NCBI RefSeq assembly: GCF_000513195.1
Contig: NZ_CBVI010000039.1
Span: forward strand, 34,438-98,437
Source of the DNA: Bacteroides timonensis
GTDB lineage: Bacteria; Bacteroidota; Bacteroidia; Bacteroidales; Bacteroidaceae
Direction: 5' to 3'
DNA length: 64,000 bases
Made by a program: the position numbers and the translations under genes. Positions within the stretch are counted from its first letter, which is position 1, and every line of letters starts with the position of its first letter. The notes beneath the pieces were generated by a model. It saw only the letters and a list, made by a program, of their open reading frames with translations. It had not been told where the DNA came from and ran no database searches. Of this stretch, positions 45,703 to 56,248 are shown piece by piece.

Positions 45703-45741
45703 CAATTAAAAAAATAAACGAATTAAAAAAGATTAGTCGAG

Positions 45742-45996
45742 ATGGCAAATCACAAATCATCACTGAAAAGAATCAGACAAGAAGAGACTAGAAGACTTCA
45801 CAACAGATATTATGGCAAAACCATGAGAAACGCTGTTAGAAAGCTTCGTTCTACAACCGACAAGGCAGAAGCTACTGCAATGTATCCGGGCGTAACTAAG
45901 ATATTGGATAAATTGGCTAAGACCAATGTAATCCATAAGAACAAAGCTAATAACTTGAAGTCAAAGTTGGCTCTCTACATTAATAAGCTGGGATAA
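45742..45996 (+). CDS. rpsT: 30S ribosomal protein S20
   Basis: 84 residues, basic and alpha-helical. N-terminus [35 protein letters not shown] and C-terminal [23 protein letters not shown] are the S20 pattern. It binds 16S rRNA and is needed for 30S assembly. It is likely co-transcribed with the tRNA-Glu upstream, and a clear terminator follows. Confidence 0.97.
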   Translation: MANHKSSLKRIRQEETRRLHNRYYGKTMRNAVRKLRSTTDKAEATAMYPGVTKILDKLAKTNVIHKNKANNLKSKLALYINKLG

Positions 45997-46028
45997 GCTA
46001 ATTAATATTACACAAAAGATATACAAGG

Positions 46029-46056
46029 AAAGTCGGGCTTTTTAGTCCGACTTTTT
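46029..46056 (+). terminator. Terminator after rpsT
   Basis: AAAGTCGG (46029-46036) and CCGACTTT (46047-46054) with a 10-base loop, followed by TTCTG; the stem ends in a T tract of five. Confidence 0.85.
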
Positions 46057-46171
46057 CTGCATCTGCGCCTATTGCCCCACCCCGTTCCGGACACCTTCCG
46101 CAAGAAGCTAAAAAGCTGTAAACGAATAAAATTTATCATTCAGTTTAGTTTCGTATCTCACGAATTTTCAC

Positions 46172-46179
46172 TATATTTG
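46172..46179 (+). promoter_or_regulatory. -7 box of gyrB
   Basis: TATATTTG, 29 bases before the gyrB ATG. No convincing -33 element. Confidence 0.5.
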
Positions 46180-46205
46180 CTCTGTTATTTGAATAAGGAA
46201 ATTAG

Positions 46206-48170
<1,965 letters not shown>

Positions 48171-48180
48171 GAAAAACAGT

Positions 48181-48215
48181 GATTAATGATTTACGATTAG
48201 TGATTAGTCACTGAA
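48181..48215. repeat. Heptamer repeat after gyrB
   Basis: GATTAAT, GATTTAC, GATTAGT, GATTAGT, CACTGAA: five seven-base units right after the stop codon, with the same AGTGATT theme as at 26904-26931. Confidence 0.6.
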
Positions 48216-48258
48216 TAACACGTTTTTATTAACCAACCTCACATCTTACAACGAAGAA

Positions 48259-48298
48259 ACGCCGGATGGACAGGAAAATCCTGTTATCCGGCGTTTTT
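48259..48298 (+). terminator. Terminator after gyrB
   Basis: ACGCCGGAT (48259-48267) with ATCCGGCGT (48286-48294), inner ACAGG/CCTGT pairing and AAAAT in the loop, then TTTTCT. A canonical intrinsic terminator; the next gene is on the opposite strand. Confidence 0.88.
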
Positions 48299-48353
48299 CT
48301 TTCCAGCTCACGAAATAGAAAAATCCGCCCCGTGAGATGGTTCCGTACTATCC

Positions 48354-48935
48354 TTACAACAGATTCTGTTTCTTCATCTCTTCTGCCACCAATTCCAGCT
48401 CAGCATACCAATCCTCACCGAACTTACGTATCAACGGTTCTTTCAGAAACCTGTATACCGGCAGATTCTCTTTCCGCCCCAGCAATACGGCGGCTTTACA
48501 CACATCCCAACGGTTATAATTCACTGCCTTATAAACTCCGTAATTTCCTACCCTGATCGGATACAAATGACAGGAAACAGGTTTGTAGAAATCTGTCTTT
48601 CCGTCCCGATATGCCTTTTCAATAGCGCAATAACAACAGCCTTTCTCATCATAACAAGTAAAAACACAATCCTTGTTGTTGACAATGGAGGTCACCAGAT
48701 CACCCTCACAATCAGTATACACTACACCTTGCTTCTCTATAACGGCACGCGCCTCGGGAGCAAGTTCTTCCCAAATCACAGGCAGTACTTCTTCCAGCTT
48801 TTCTATTTCATCCAGTTCCACTGGAGCCCCGGCATCTCCCTCAACACAACAAGCACCCTTGCAGGCATCCAGATTGCATATAAACTTTTCACGCAGCACA
48901 TCAAAACTGACCACTACATCACCTATCTGTATCAT
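48354..48935 (-). CDS. DUF3109 family cysteine-rich protein
   Basis: 193 residues, cytoplasmic. Conserved cysteines at 20, 25, 29 and 30 (CNLDACKGACC), then further ones in DCVFTCYDEKGCCYCAIEKAYR and KPVSCHLYPIRV. This is the DUF3109 pattern of Bacteroidetes, related to YkgJ-type metal or iron-sulfur cluster proteins. Function unknown; the cysteine set suggests a metal or Fe-S cluster. It follows gpmI on the same strand but a terminator lies between. Confidence 0.88.
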   Translation of the reverse strand: MIQIGDVVVSFDVLREKFICNLDACKGACCVEGDAGAPVELDEIEKLEEVLPVIWEELAPEARAVIEKQGVVYTDCEGDLVTSIVNNKDCVFTCYDEKGCCYCAIEKAYRDGKTDFYKPVSCHLYPIRVGNYGVYKAVNYNRWDVCKAAVLLGRKENLPVYRFLKEPLIRKFGEDWYAELELVAEEMKKQNLL

Positions 48936-48952
48936 TTTCAGCCAAAGAATTA

Positions 48953-48984
48953 GAAAAGATAAAGGCGGAGTACACCCCGCCTTT
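48953..48984 (-). terminator. Terminator after gpmI
   Basis: Minus strand AAAGGCGG and CCGCCTTT (48961-48984) with a short loop, followed by ATCTTTTC. Lies between gpmI and the DUF3109 start. Confidence 0.75.
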
Positions 48985-49004
48985 ACTTATATAGTCATAA
49001 CTGT

Positions 49005-50519
49005 TTATTTAATCAAGTCTTTTCCTGTCATATCAGCCGGCTGCGCCATACCCAGAATGTGAAGGATAGAAGGAGCAACATCTGCCAAAACACCATTCTC
49101 AACTTTAGCGTTCTTGTTCTCGGTTACATAAACAAAAGGAACCGGATTCAGAGAGTGAGCAGTGTTCGGAGTGCCGTCTTCGTTCAGTGCATGGTCTGCA
49201 TTACCGTGGTCAGCGATGATGATTACTTCATAATCGTTGGCTTTGGCAGCTTCTACCGTATCTTTCACACATTCGTCGATAGCTTTTACAGCTTTCTCAA
49301 TGGCGTCATAGATACCGGTATGTCCTACCATATCACCATTCGCATAGTTCACAACAATGAAATCAAACTTCTGAGTGTTGATAGCTTCCACCAATTTATC
49401 CTTTACCTCGTAAGCACTCATTTCCGGTTTCAGGTCATAAGTAGCTACTTTCGGAGATGGAACCAGGATACGTTCTTCAGCATCGTACGGAGTTTCACGA
49501 CCACCATTGAAGAAGAAAGTTACGTGAGCATACTTCTCTGTTTCAGCAATGTGCAATTGAGTTTTGCCTTGAGCAGCCAGATATTCACCCAATGTATTCT
49601 GAACATTTTCTTTATCGAAAAGGATATGTACACCTTTGAATGATGCATCATACGGAGTCATGCAATAATACTGCAAGCCCGGAATGATATGCATACCCTG
49701 CTCAGGCATATCCTGTTGAGTCAGCACTACTGTCAACTCTTTCGCACGGTCGTTGCGATAGTTGAAGAAGATAACGACATCACCTTCTTTAATAGTTCCA
49801 TCGAAGTTACCATTTACAATCGGCTTGATGAATTCATCCGTTACACCTTCATCATAAGATTCCTGCATAGCCTGAACCATATCGGTGGCAACTTTACCTT
49901 CACCGTTTACCAGCAAATCATAAGCTACCTTCACACGTTCCCAACGTTTATCACGATCCATTGCATAGAAACGGCCTACAATAGAAGCAATCTTGCCTGC
50001 CGACTTTTCACAATGTGCAGTTAGTTGCTCAATAAAGCCCTTGCCGCTCTTCGGGTCAGTATCACGACCATCCATGAAACAATGAACGAATGCATTGTCA
50101 ACACCATATTCCTTAGCAATATCGCAAAGTTTGAATAAGTGGTCGAATGAACTGTGAACACCACCATTGGAAGTCAATCCCATGAAGTGAATATTCTTAC
50201 CGTTCTCTTTTGCATAAGAGAAAGCAGAAACAATTCCCGGATTCTTCATAATGCTATTGTCGGCACATGCGCGGTTAATCTTCACCAGATCCTGATATAC
50301 GATACGTCCTGCACCGATATTGAGGTGTCCTACTTCCGAGTTACCCATCTGACCGTCGGGCAAACCTACATTCTCACCGCTTGCCTGAAGCTGTGAATGA
50401 GGATATGTAGCCAGCAGACTGTCCCAGTACGGAGTAGGTGTATTGAAAATCACATCGTCTTTACCCTGATCGCCTATACCCCAGCCATCAAGAATCATTA
50501 AAAGGGCTTTCTTACTCAT
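49005..50519 (-). CDS. gpmI: 2,3-bisphosphoglycerate-independent phosphoglycerate mutase
   Basis: 504 residues from the ATG at 50517-50519 ([22 protein letters not shown]); the 14 codons upstream are leader. Alkaline phosphatase fold with two Mn2+ ions: Asp11 in LDGWG, phosphorylated Ser61 in [42 protein letters not shown], and IADHGNADH. It converts 3- to 2-phosphoglycerate in glycolysis. Length is typical. Monocistronic, with its own terminator. Confidence 0.97.
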   Translation of the reverse strand: MSKKALLMILDGWGIGDQGKDDVIFNTPTPYWDSLLATYPHSQLQASGENVGLPDGQMGNSEVGHLNIGAGRIVYQDLVKINRACADNSIMKNPGIVSAFSYAKENGKNIHFMGLTSNGGVHSSFDHLFKLCDIAKEYGVDNAFVHCFMDGRDTDPKSGKGFIEQLTAHCEKSAGKIASIVGRFYAMDRDKRWERVKVAYDLLVNGEGKVATDMVQAMQESYDEGVTDEFIKPIVNGNFDGTIKEGDVVIFFNYRNDRAKELTVVLTQQDMPEQGMHIIPGLQYYCMTPYDASFKGVHILFDKENVQNTLGEYLAAQGKTQLHIAETEKYAHVTFFFNGGRETPYDAEERILVPSPKVATYDLKPEMSAYEVKDKLVEAINTQKFDFIVVNYANGDMVGHTGIYDAIEKAVKAIDECVKDTVEAAKANDYEVIIIADHGNADHALNEDGTPNTAHSLNPVPFVYVTENKNAKVENGVLADVAPSILHILGMAQPADMTGKDLIK

Positions 50520-50647
50520 AATATTAATTGATTTTAAATGTACAATCTTTAACCTTAGCAAAAACGTTCTTTATAGAAGGAACGATTTTTCCGGCTGCAA
50601 AGGTACAAAAAAGCACGGTTAAAGCGTACTGTTTCAAATGATTTATG

Positions 50648-50655
50648 TACTTTTG
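50648..50655 (+). promoter_or_regulatory. -7 box of the corA leader
   Basis: TACTTTTG, a perfect -7 match, about 138 bases before corA, so the transcript has a leader of some 130 bases. No clear -33 box. Confidence 0.5.
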
Positions 50656-50686
50656 CCACGCTTTAAAAAAATAAAAAACAAGAAAT

Positions 50687-50731
50687 ATGGACGATTCAAA
50701 CCCACGAACGTGCAACAGTATTTATAATTAA
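50687..50731 (+). CDS. Possible 14-residue leader peptide before corA
   Basis: ATG at 50687 opens a short frame, MDDSNPRTCNSIYN, ending at TAA 50729-50731, inside the corA leader. No ribosome binding site is evident. Leader peptides control some Mg2+ transporter genes in enterobacteria; that is only an analogy here. Confidence 0.25.
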   Translation: MDDSNPRTCNSIYN

Positions 50732-50735
50732 AGCG

Positions 50736-50792
50736 AACGGAGACGTTGCTCGCAATGCCTCGGTTCGTCCCTAAAGAAAGGAGGCTATTACG
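50736..50792 (+). promoter_or_regulatory. corA leader hairpin and strong ribosome binding site
   Basis: CGAAC (50736 on) pairs with GTTCG near 50769, with inner GAG/CTC. It is followed by AAAGAAAGGAGGC, a full Shine-Dalgarno at about 50777-50783, 9 bases before the ATG. Such a strong site is rare in Bacteroides and confirms the corA start. Confidence 0.6.
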
Positions 50793-51719
50793 ATGAGAAC
50801 GTATCTTTACTCTGAAGCCGGCTTTATAGAAAAGCCACAATGGATGCCCAATAGCTGGGTAAATGTTGAATGCCCTGATGACAATGACTTTAACTTTCTC
50901 ACACAGGAACTGAAAGTTCCCGAATCATTTTTAGAAGATATCGCTGATGCGGACGAACGTCCGCGTACAGAAACAGAAGGTAATTGGTTACTGACTATTC
51001 TGCGCATCCCTATGCAGAGCAGCCAGCATGGTATTCCTTTTATCACTGTGCCCATAGGCATTATTACCAATAATGAAATTATCGTATCGGTATGTTACCA
51101 CAAAACCGAACTTATTTCTGATTTCATCCAGCATACACGCCGCAAAGGTATCGTAGTCAACAATAAACTGGATTTAATCCTGCGGATGATTTACTCTTCC
51201 GCTGTCTGGTTTTTGAAATACCTGAAGCAAATCAATAATGACGTTGCCAATGCGGAAAAAGAACTGGAAAAGAGTATCCGCAATGAAGACTTGCTTCGGC
51301 TGATGAAGTTACAGAAGACTCTTGTCTACTTCAATACCTCCATCCGTGGTAATGAAGTGATGATCGGTCGCCTGAAAAACATCTTTCAGGACACTGATTA
51401 TCTGGATATGGAACTATTGGAAGATGTAATCATCGAATTAAAACAAGCATACAATACTGTAAATATCTACAGTGATATCCTTACAGGAACAATGGATGCT
51501 TTTGCTTCTATTATTTCCAATAATGTCAACGCCATCATGAAACGTATGACGAGCCTCTCCATCACGCTTATGATACCCACACTGATAGCCAGTTTCTATG
51601 GTATGAATGTGGATATTCATCTGGATGGTTTCCCGTATGCTTTCATATTCATTATCTTAATCTCTGTAATCCTGTCGGCAGGTACATTTATCTGGTTCAG
51701 AAAGATCAAGTGGTTCTAA
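50793..51719 (+). CDS. corA: CorA-family divalent cation transporter
   Basis: 308 residues. Cytoplasmic N-terminal funnel, long helix (NNDVANAEKELEKSIRNEDLLRLMKLQKTLVYF), then two C-terminal membrane helices with the selectivity motif Y-G270-M-N272 between SLSITLMIPTLIASF and FPYAFIFIILISVILSAGTFIWF. It ends with KIKWF, matching the Lys-rich tail of CorA. A pentamer that takes up Mg2+ (or Co2+, Ni2+). The start is fixed by an unusually good ribosome binding site. Convergent with rnhB, 11 bases apart. Confidence 0.93.
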   Translation: MRTYLYSEAGFIEKPQWMPNSWVNVECPDDNDFNFLTQELKVPESFLEDIADADERPRTETEGNWLLTILRIPMQSSQHGIPFITVPIGIITNNEIIVSVCYHKTELISDFIQHTRRKGIVVNNKLDLILRMIYSSAVWFLKYLKQINNDVANAEKELEKSIRNEDLLRLMKLQKTLVYFNTSIRGNEVMIGRLKNIFQDTDYLDMELLEDVIIELKQAYNTVNIYSDILTGTMDAFASIISNNVNAIMKRMTSLSITLMIPTLIASFYGMNVDIHLDGFPYAFIFIILISVILSAGTFIWFRKIKWF

Positions 51720-51730
51720 CGATAAAACAG

Positions 51731-52336
51731 TTACTTAAAATCAAGTGCTAACTGCCCGTCGCCCAAGAGATTGAATGTCATGCGGTGATAAGGCGTAGTT
51801 CCACGTTCAGCAATAGCTGCGCGATGTTTCTTGGTAGGATAGCCTTTATTATGATCCCAATCGTAATACGGAAATTCTTCGTGAAGCCGGTTCATATAGT
51901 CGTCACGATAGGTTTTGGCAAGTACGGAAGCTGCCGCTATGGAGAGATATTTGCCATCACCTTTAATTACCGTGGTATGCGGAAGATCCTGATATTTCTT
52001 GAAGCGGTTGCCATCTATAAGCAGATGCTGCGGACGCATCTTCAATTGATCCACGGCTCGATGCATGGCAAGGAAAGAAGCGTTCAGGATATTAATCTTA
52101 TCGATTTCTTCGGGAGATACAATACCTACCGCCCATGCCAGCGCTTCTTTCTCAATCACTTCGCGCAAAGCATAGCGCTGGTGTTCCGTCAACTGTTTGG
52201 AATCATTCAGCAGTTCGTTCTTGAAATCTTTGGGAAGAATCACGGCAGCAGCATACACAGCACCTGCCAGGCAACCACGACCGGCTTCATCACAACCGGC
52301 TTCTATCAGATCTTTATTCAAATAAGGCAATAGCAT
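51731..52336 (-). CDS. rnhB: Ribonuclease HII
   Basis: 201 residues. Catalytic D16-E17 in [23 protein letters not shown], then [44 protein letters not shown] and [20 protein letters not shown], all RNase HII marks. It removes RNA, including single ribonucleotides, from DNA. Complete, standard length, cytoplasmic. Confidence 0.97.
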   Translation of the reverse strand: MLLPYLNKDLIEAGCDEAGRGCLAGAVYAAAVILPKDFKNELLNDSKQLTEHQRYALREVIEKEALAWAVGIVSPEEIDKINILNASFLAMHRAVDQLKMRPQHLLIDGNRFKKYQDLPHTTVIKGDGKYLSIAAASVLAKTYRDDYMNRLHEEFPYYDWDHNKGYPTKKHRAAIAERGTTPYHRMTFNLLGDGQLALDFK

Positions 52337-52380
52337 ATAGCATTAATTTAGAGGCACAAAGATAAATCTTTTTGATAATA

Positions 52381-52412
52381 TTTCCTCCGAATATCCAAAT
52401 GACTTATCTTTG
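52381..52412 (+). promoter_or_regulatory. Putative promoter of the lysO genes
   Basis: TTTC at 52381-52384, 20-base spacer, TATCTTTG at 52405-52412. It would give a leader of about 180 bases before the first gene. A 22-codon open frame (ATG at 52436, MLKIITWYINDN...) lies in it; neither a lysine riboswitch nor a firm terminator could be recognised. Confidence 0.4.
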
Positions 52413-52596
52413 CCCCACAAAAAAACAGGATAGTAATGCTTAAAATAATAACTTGGTACATAAATGATAATTTATCTCCCATTTTATTATCAGCCATTAC
52501 TTAATTATTTTTCTCCTATTGGGAAAAAATATTTCTCTAACCGGAAAAATAAAACACCCAGTTATACCGAGTTGTTTTTTTAATGATCACATAAGT

Positions 52597-52875
52597 ATGT
52601 TTACTATCATTGGATTGATGCTTACCGGAATGCTCTTGGGATATCTTCTGCGGAAACGAAACCTGAGCAGCATTCATAAAATTATCACAGTACTGATTTG
52701 GTTACTTCTCTTCATTCTTGGTATTGAAGTAGGCGGGAATGATCGGATTATCAAAGGGCTACATAGCATTGGCATTGAAGCGGCAATACTTACACTGGGC
52801 GGAACGCTGGGAAGTGTAATCGCTGCCTGGGGATTGTGGAGAGCTCTATACAAACGGAAAGGAGGGCAGGCATGA
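52597..52875 (+). CDS. LysO lysine exporter, N-terminal half as a separate gene
   Basis: 92 residues from the ATG at 52597 (MFTIIGLMLTGMLLGYLLRKRN); the 26 codons upstream are rejected because they lack family character. Three membrane segments with the LysO (DUF340) pattern LLFILGIEVGGNDRIIKGL and LTLGGTLGSVIAAWGLW. In E. coli LysO is a single protein of about 300 residues; here the two halves are separate genes overlapping by four bases (ATGA), so they are probably made together as a heteromer. Role by family: export of L-lysine across the inner membrane. Confidence 0.85.
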   Translation: MFTIIGLMLTGMLLGYLLRKRNLSSIHKIITVLIWLLLFILGIEVGGNDRIIKGLHSIGIEAAILTLGGTLGSVIAAWGLWRALYKRKGGQA

Positions 52876-53477
52876 AAGGAAGTCTCATCATAGTCGGTTT
52901 TTTCGTACTGGGTACACTTTGCGGAGTCTTTCAGTTGATACCTATGGATATTGTAATAGACAACAAAATCAGTTACTACGCACTCTGCCTGCTGATGTTC
53001 AGTGTAGGGCTAAGTGTAGGCAATGATCCACAAACATTGAAGAACTTCCGATCGCTCAATCCACGACTGGCATTCCTGCCCATCATGACTATATTGGGCA
53101 CGCTGGCAGGTTCCGCAGCGGTCAGCCTCATTCTGACACATCGTTCCGTAACAGATTGCCTGGCTGTAGGATCGGGCTTCGGTTACTATTCACTCTCAAG
53201 TATCTTCATTACCGAATACAAAGGAGCCGAATTAGGAACCATCGCCCTGCTTGCCAATATCAGCCGTGAAATCCTTACGTTGCTGGCTGCACCGTTTTTG
53301 GTGCGCTGGTTCGGCAATCTGGCTCCTATTTCAGCCGGAGGTGCCACGACGATGGATACGACACTGCCCATCATTACCCGCACAGCAGGACAGCAGTTCG
53401 TCGTAGTCTCCATCTTCCACGGATTTGTGGTCGATTTCAGCGTTCCGTTCCTGGTGACATTATTTTGTTCGATATAA
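52872..53477 (+). CDS. LysO lysine exporter, C-terminal half as a separate gene
   Basis: 201 residues from the ATG at 52872, which overlaps the stop of the gene before it. Membrane protein with five or six segments: ALCLLMFSVGLSVGND, AVGSGFGYYSLSSIFITEYKGAELGTIALLANISREILTLLAAPFLVRWFG and GGATTMDTTLPIITRTAGQQFVVVSIFHGFVVDFSVPFLV. These are the conserved stretches of the LysO C-terminal half. Together with the 92-residue partner they add up to the length of the single-chain exporter. Confidence 0.88.
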   Translation: MKGSLIIVGFFVLGTLCGVFQLIPMDIVIDNKISYYALCLLMFSVGLSVGNDPQTLKNFRSLNPRLAFLPIMTILGTLAGSAAVSLILTHRSVTDCLAVGSGFGYYSLSSIFITEYKGAELGTIALLANISREILTLLAAPFLVRWFGNLAPISAGGATTMDTTLPIITRTAGQQFVVVSIFHGFVVDFSVPFLVTLFCSI

Positions 53478-53676
53478 ACTCTTAATATAACTGCAAGTCA
53501 ACGAGATAAACAGAGAGCCGATGTATGCACACTTTATTCCGTTTACGAATGAAGCCTCAGTAACACCCAACAATCTTCAAGCTACTGTCATTATCCGATT
53601 CGGATTCCCGCTGCATGCTTCCTGATTTTAAGGAAACATAAATCCGTTTGTTTCCTATAATTCTGGAAATAAATTC

Positions 53677-53684
53677 TAACTTTG
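53677..53684 (+). promoter_or_regulatory. -7 box before the decayed receptor gene
   Basis: TAACTTTG, 27 bases before the ATG at 53711. The promoter has survived although the gene has not. Confidence 0.45.
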
Positions 53685-53710
53685 TCCCATTAATTCAAAC
53701 AATTAAGTAT

Positions 53711-55769
53711 ATGAAAACACTCAAGACTGCTTTATTAATACTTGCTTGCCAGGGCATCATAACAGGGACTTTCAGCACAAACCGTCAGTGGAAAACTGGT
53801 AGATGAGAAGAATGAGCCGCTACCCTATGCCAATGTGGTATTATTGTCACTCCCCGATTCCACCTTTGTGACAGGGACGACGAGCGGAGAAGACGGGACG
53901 TTCAACCTAAGTGTAACAGCGGAGCATCAAATAGTACGTATTTCCTCCATAGGATATACCACTATATATAGACCGGTGAGTTCTGCCAATATAGGTACTA
54001 TACAATTGACATCGGATACCCAGCTATTAAATGAAGTGACCATAAAGGCCGATCTACCTAAGATACGGCTGAAAGGTGATGCGATGGTGACTACGGTTAC
54101 AGGTAGTGTATTGGAAAAGTCAGGGACGGGAAATGACTTACTCGACAAGATACCGGGTGTTTCGGCTGAGGACGGTGCGGTAAACGTATTCGGACAAGGC
54201 GCAGCCGAAATCTACATTAATGGAAGAAAGGTGAGAAACTCCTCGGAACTGGATCAACTCTCTTCTGACAATGTGAAGAGCGTGGAGGTGGTACGTAATC
54301 CGGGAGCACGCTATGATGCTTCCGTGAAAGCTGTTGTCCGCATCATCACAAAAAAATGCAAGGCGAGGGCTTTGGTTTTGACAACCGCTTTGTGACGCGA
54401 CACCGACGCACGTATGGTTGGAACATTTACGACCAGTTCAACTTCAACTATCGGAAAAATGGTTTCGATCTTTCCGGGACTTTGTTTGGTAGCAAATTCC
54501 GGGGTGGAAACAATCAGCAGATAACCTTGGACACCCATCTGGATAAGTTCTGGCAGCAAAAGATGGATGCTATATACGCCAAAACAAAGCGCAGTAACAT
54601 AGAAGGTGCACTTGCTATGAATTATCAGTTCAGTGAAAAGCACTCTATGGGAGTTCGCTACGATGTAGACCGCTACATGTCCACTTATGGAGATTGGCGA
54701 TATCTTACACAAGTGTTTTGCGACGGACAACTTTACGAGAATAGTTTCAGCCGGATGATTATCTACGACCCTTCTACCCGCCACAACCTGAACTATTATT
54801 ACAACGGACAGGTAGGTAGTTGGAACATTGATTTTAATGCTGACGGGCTATGGAATCCCACCAAGGAAACGCAGCAGACAACGGAAATCATCAATGAGCG
54901 CGACGAAAACCACATCAATACCTTCAATGAGAACAAGGGGGACGCTTTATGCTACCAAGCTGATGCTTTCACATCCGTTGTGGCAAGGCAGCTTGTCGTT
55001 TGGGGGGAATACTCGCACACGAAACGTACCAATCTCTATCTTAATCCGGAAGGTATCCTTGCCGATGACTTCCCATTGGCACCGCTATACCTATCAGACA
55101 GGAAACCCTTTTCCGACTCCCACAATCACCCAAAACGTATTATTGGCAACCTCTTACGAATGGCTGAATTTCTCCATAGGATATAGCCATGTGAAAGATG
55201 ACATGATGCAGATGTCGGAGACTTACTCGGAGGGGAATCCTACTATTTCGTTATTGAAAATAGTAAATACTGAGGCTTATGACCGATTGACGACATCGCT
55301 GACTTTGTCACCGACCATCGGGTTGTGGAAACCACAGTTCACTGCGGAGTTGTACAAGCAGTGGTTTTCTATGAAAGGTTACAATGGCATGCTTTCGCTG
55401 GACAAACCTGCCGCTACCTTTGTGTGGCGCAACAATTTCTCGTTGCCTGCCGGGATATTGTTTGATGTGAATGCTGTTTATATGACTTGCGGACACAATC
55501 AAAACTTTTATCAGCGGAAGGATGCGTGTAATATCTCTTTAGCTTTGTACAAGACATTTTTCAATAATCGGCTGAGCATACAGTTCCAAGCTAATAATTT
55601 ATTGGAAACGAATGATGCGGACGCGATCATATATAGTGGCATACGCACTATGAGCGATTATATATCCAGTTTCCGGCAAGTGACTTTCACTTTGCGCTAC
55701 AAGTTTAATGCAACAAAGAGTAAATACAAAGGGACTGGTGCGGGAGATAGTCAGAAAAGTCGGATGTAG
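53711..55769 (+). pseudogene. Decayed TonB-dependent receptor-like outer membrane protein
   Basis: Starts MKTLKTALLILACQGIITGTFS, a signal peptide. Just after (near 53775) one base is missing; the frame resumes as a CarboxypepD_reg-like domain and plug (VSGKLVDEKNEPLPYANVV, YINGRKVRNSSELDQL, NPGARYDASVKAVVRIITKK). More frame breaks follow at an A run (54350-54356), a G run near 54940 and a G run near 55003. Against the intact paralogue at 58627-61212 about 85-90 residues of barrel are missing around 55070, between ILADD and RYTYQTGNP. The end, YKFNATKSKYKGTGAGD, matches the paralogue. No STN domain is present. Single-base errors could explain the runs, but not the internal deletion. Confidence 0.88.
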
Positions 55770-55850
55770 TAACTTTCCATATATACCCCCATTCGCACGG
55801 CTCTTTCATTTAAAGGATAATGACTATCTTTATTCTAAAGACTTACAATC

Positions 55851-56147
55851 ATGGATAAAGAACAAGCTATAACTCTTGCTAAACGCTATAAAGAAATGGT
55901 AGCCGAGAAGTTACCATTAAAAGCTCTCTATCTTTATGGTTCATACAGTAAAGGAAATTATAGAGAGGACAGCGATATAGATATTGCTGTGGTAGTAGAG
56001 CATCTGAACGAAAACTATTTTGAGGACACCCCTCTATTGTGGAAACTTAGACGTAAGATAAGTAACCTTATAGAACCAGTTTTGCTTACAGAAGATATGA
56101 ATAACCCCCTTTATTGTGACATTACAAAAACAGGGATTTTAATATAA
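55851..56147 (+). CDS. MNT-type nucleotidyltransferase domain protein
   Basis: 98 residues. Pol-beta-like minimal nucleotidyltransferase: G30-S31-Y-S-K-G with D42-I-D44 in YGSYSKGNYREDSDIDIAVVV. These small proteins usually sit beside a HEPN protein, as antitoxin or toxin-modifying partner; no HEPN gene is adjacent here. On the upstream side is the decayed receptor, on the other a hairpin and hppA on the opposite strand. It may be a remnant of a toxin-antitoxin pair, or work alone. Confidence 0.85.
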   Translation: MDKEQAITLAKRYKEMVAEKLPLKALYLYGSYSKGNYREDSDIDIAVVVEHLNENYFEDTPLLWKLRRKISNLIEPVLLTEDMNNPLYCDITKTGILI

Positions 56148-56156
56148 TAAGTAGGG

Positions 56157-56217
56157 TGTCCAGTTTGATGTTCCGGTTTTTACTTCAAAAAGAGTTAAAA
56201 ACGTATCAAACTGGACA
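56157..56217. repeat. Inverted repeat, possible bidirectional terminator or MITE
   Basis: TGTCCAGTTTGAT (56157-56169) and its exact complement (56205-56217), with inner GTTTTTA and TAAAAAC arms extending the stem. It lies between two convergent genes, where a terminator is expected, but its 13-base perfect ends also look like transposon termini. No T tract of note on the plus side. Confidence 0.6.
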
Positions 56218-56248
56218 TTCTATCTATTGAAACAGATACCTGTACTTA

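Noticed and set aside
52413..52596. Lysine riboswitch before lysO
   Set aside because: The region is AT-rich and none of the conserved lysine-box cores could be found.
56157..56217. Complete insertion sequence
   Set aside because: Only 61 bases, no transposase; kept as an inverted repeat.
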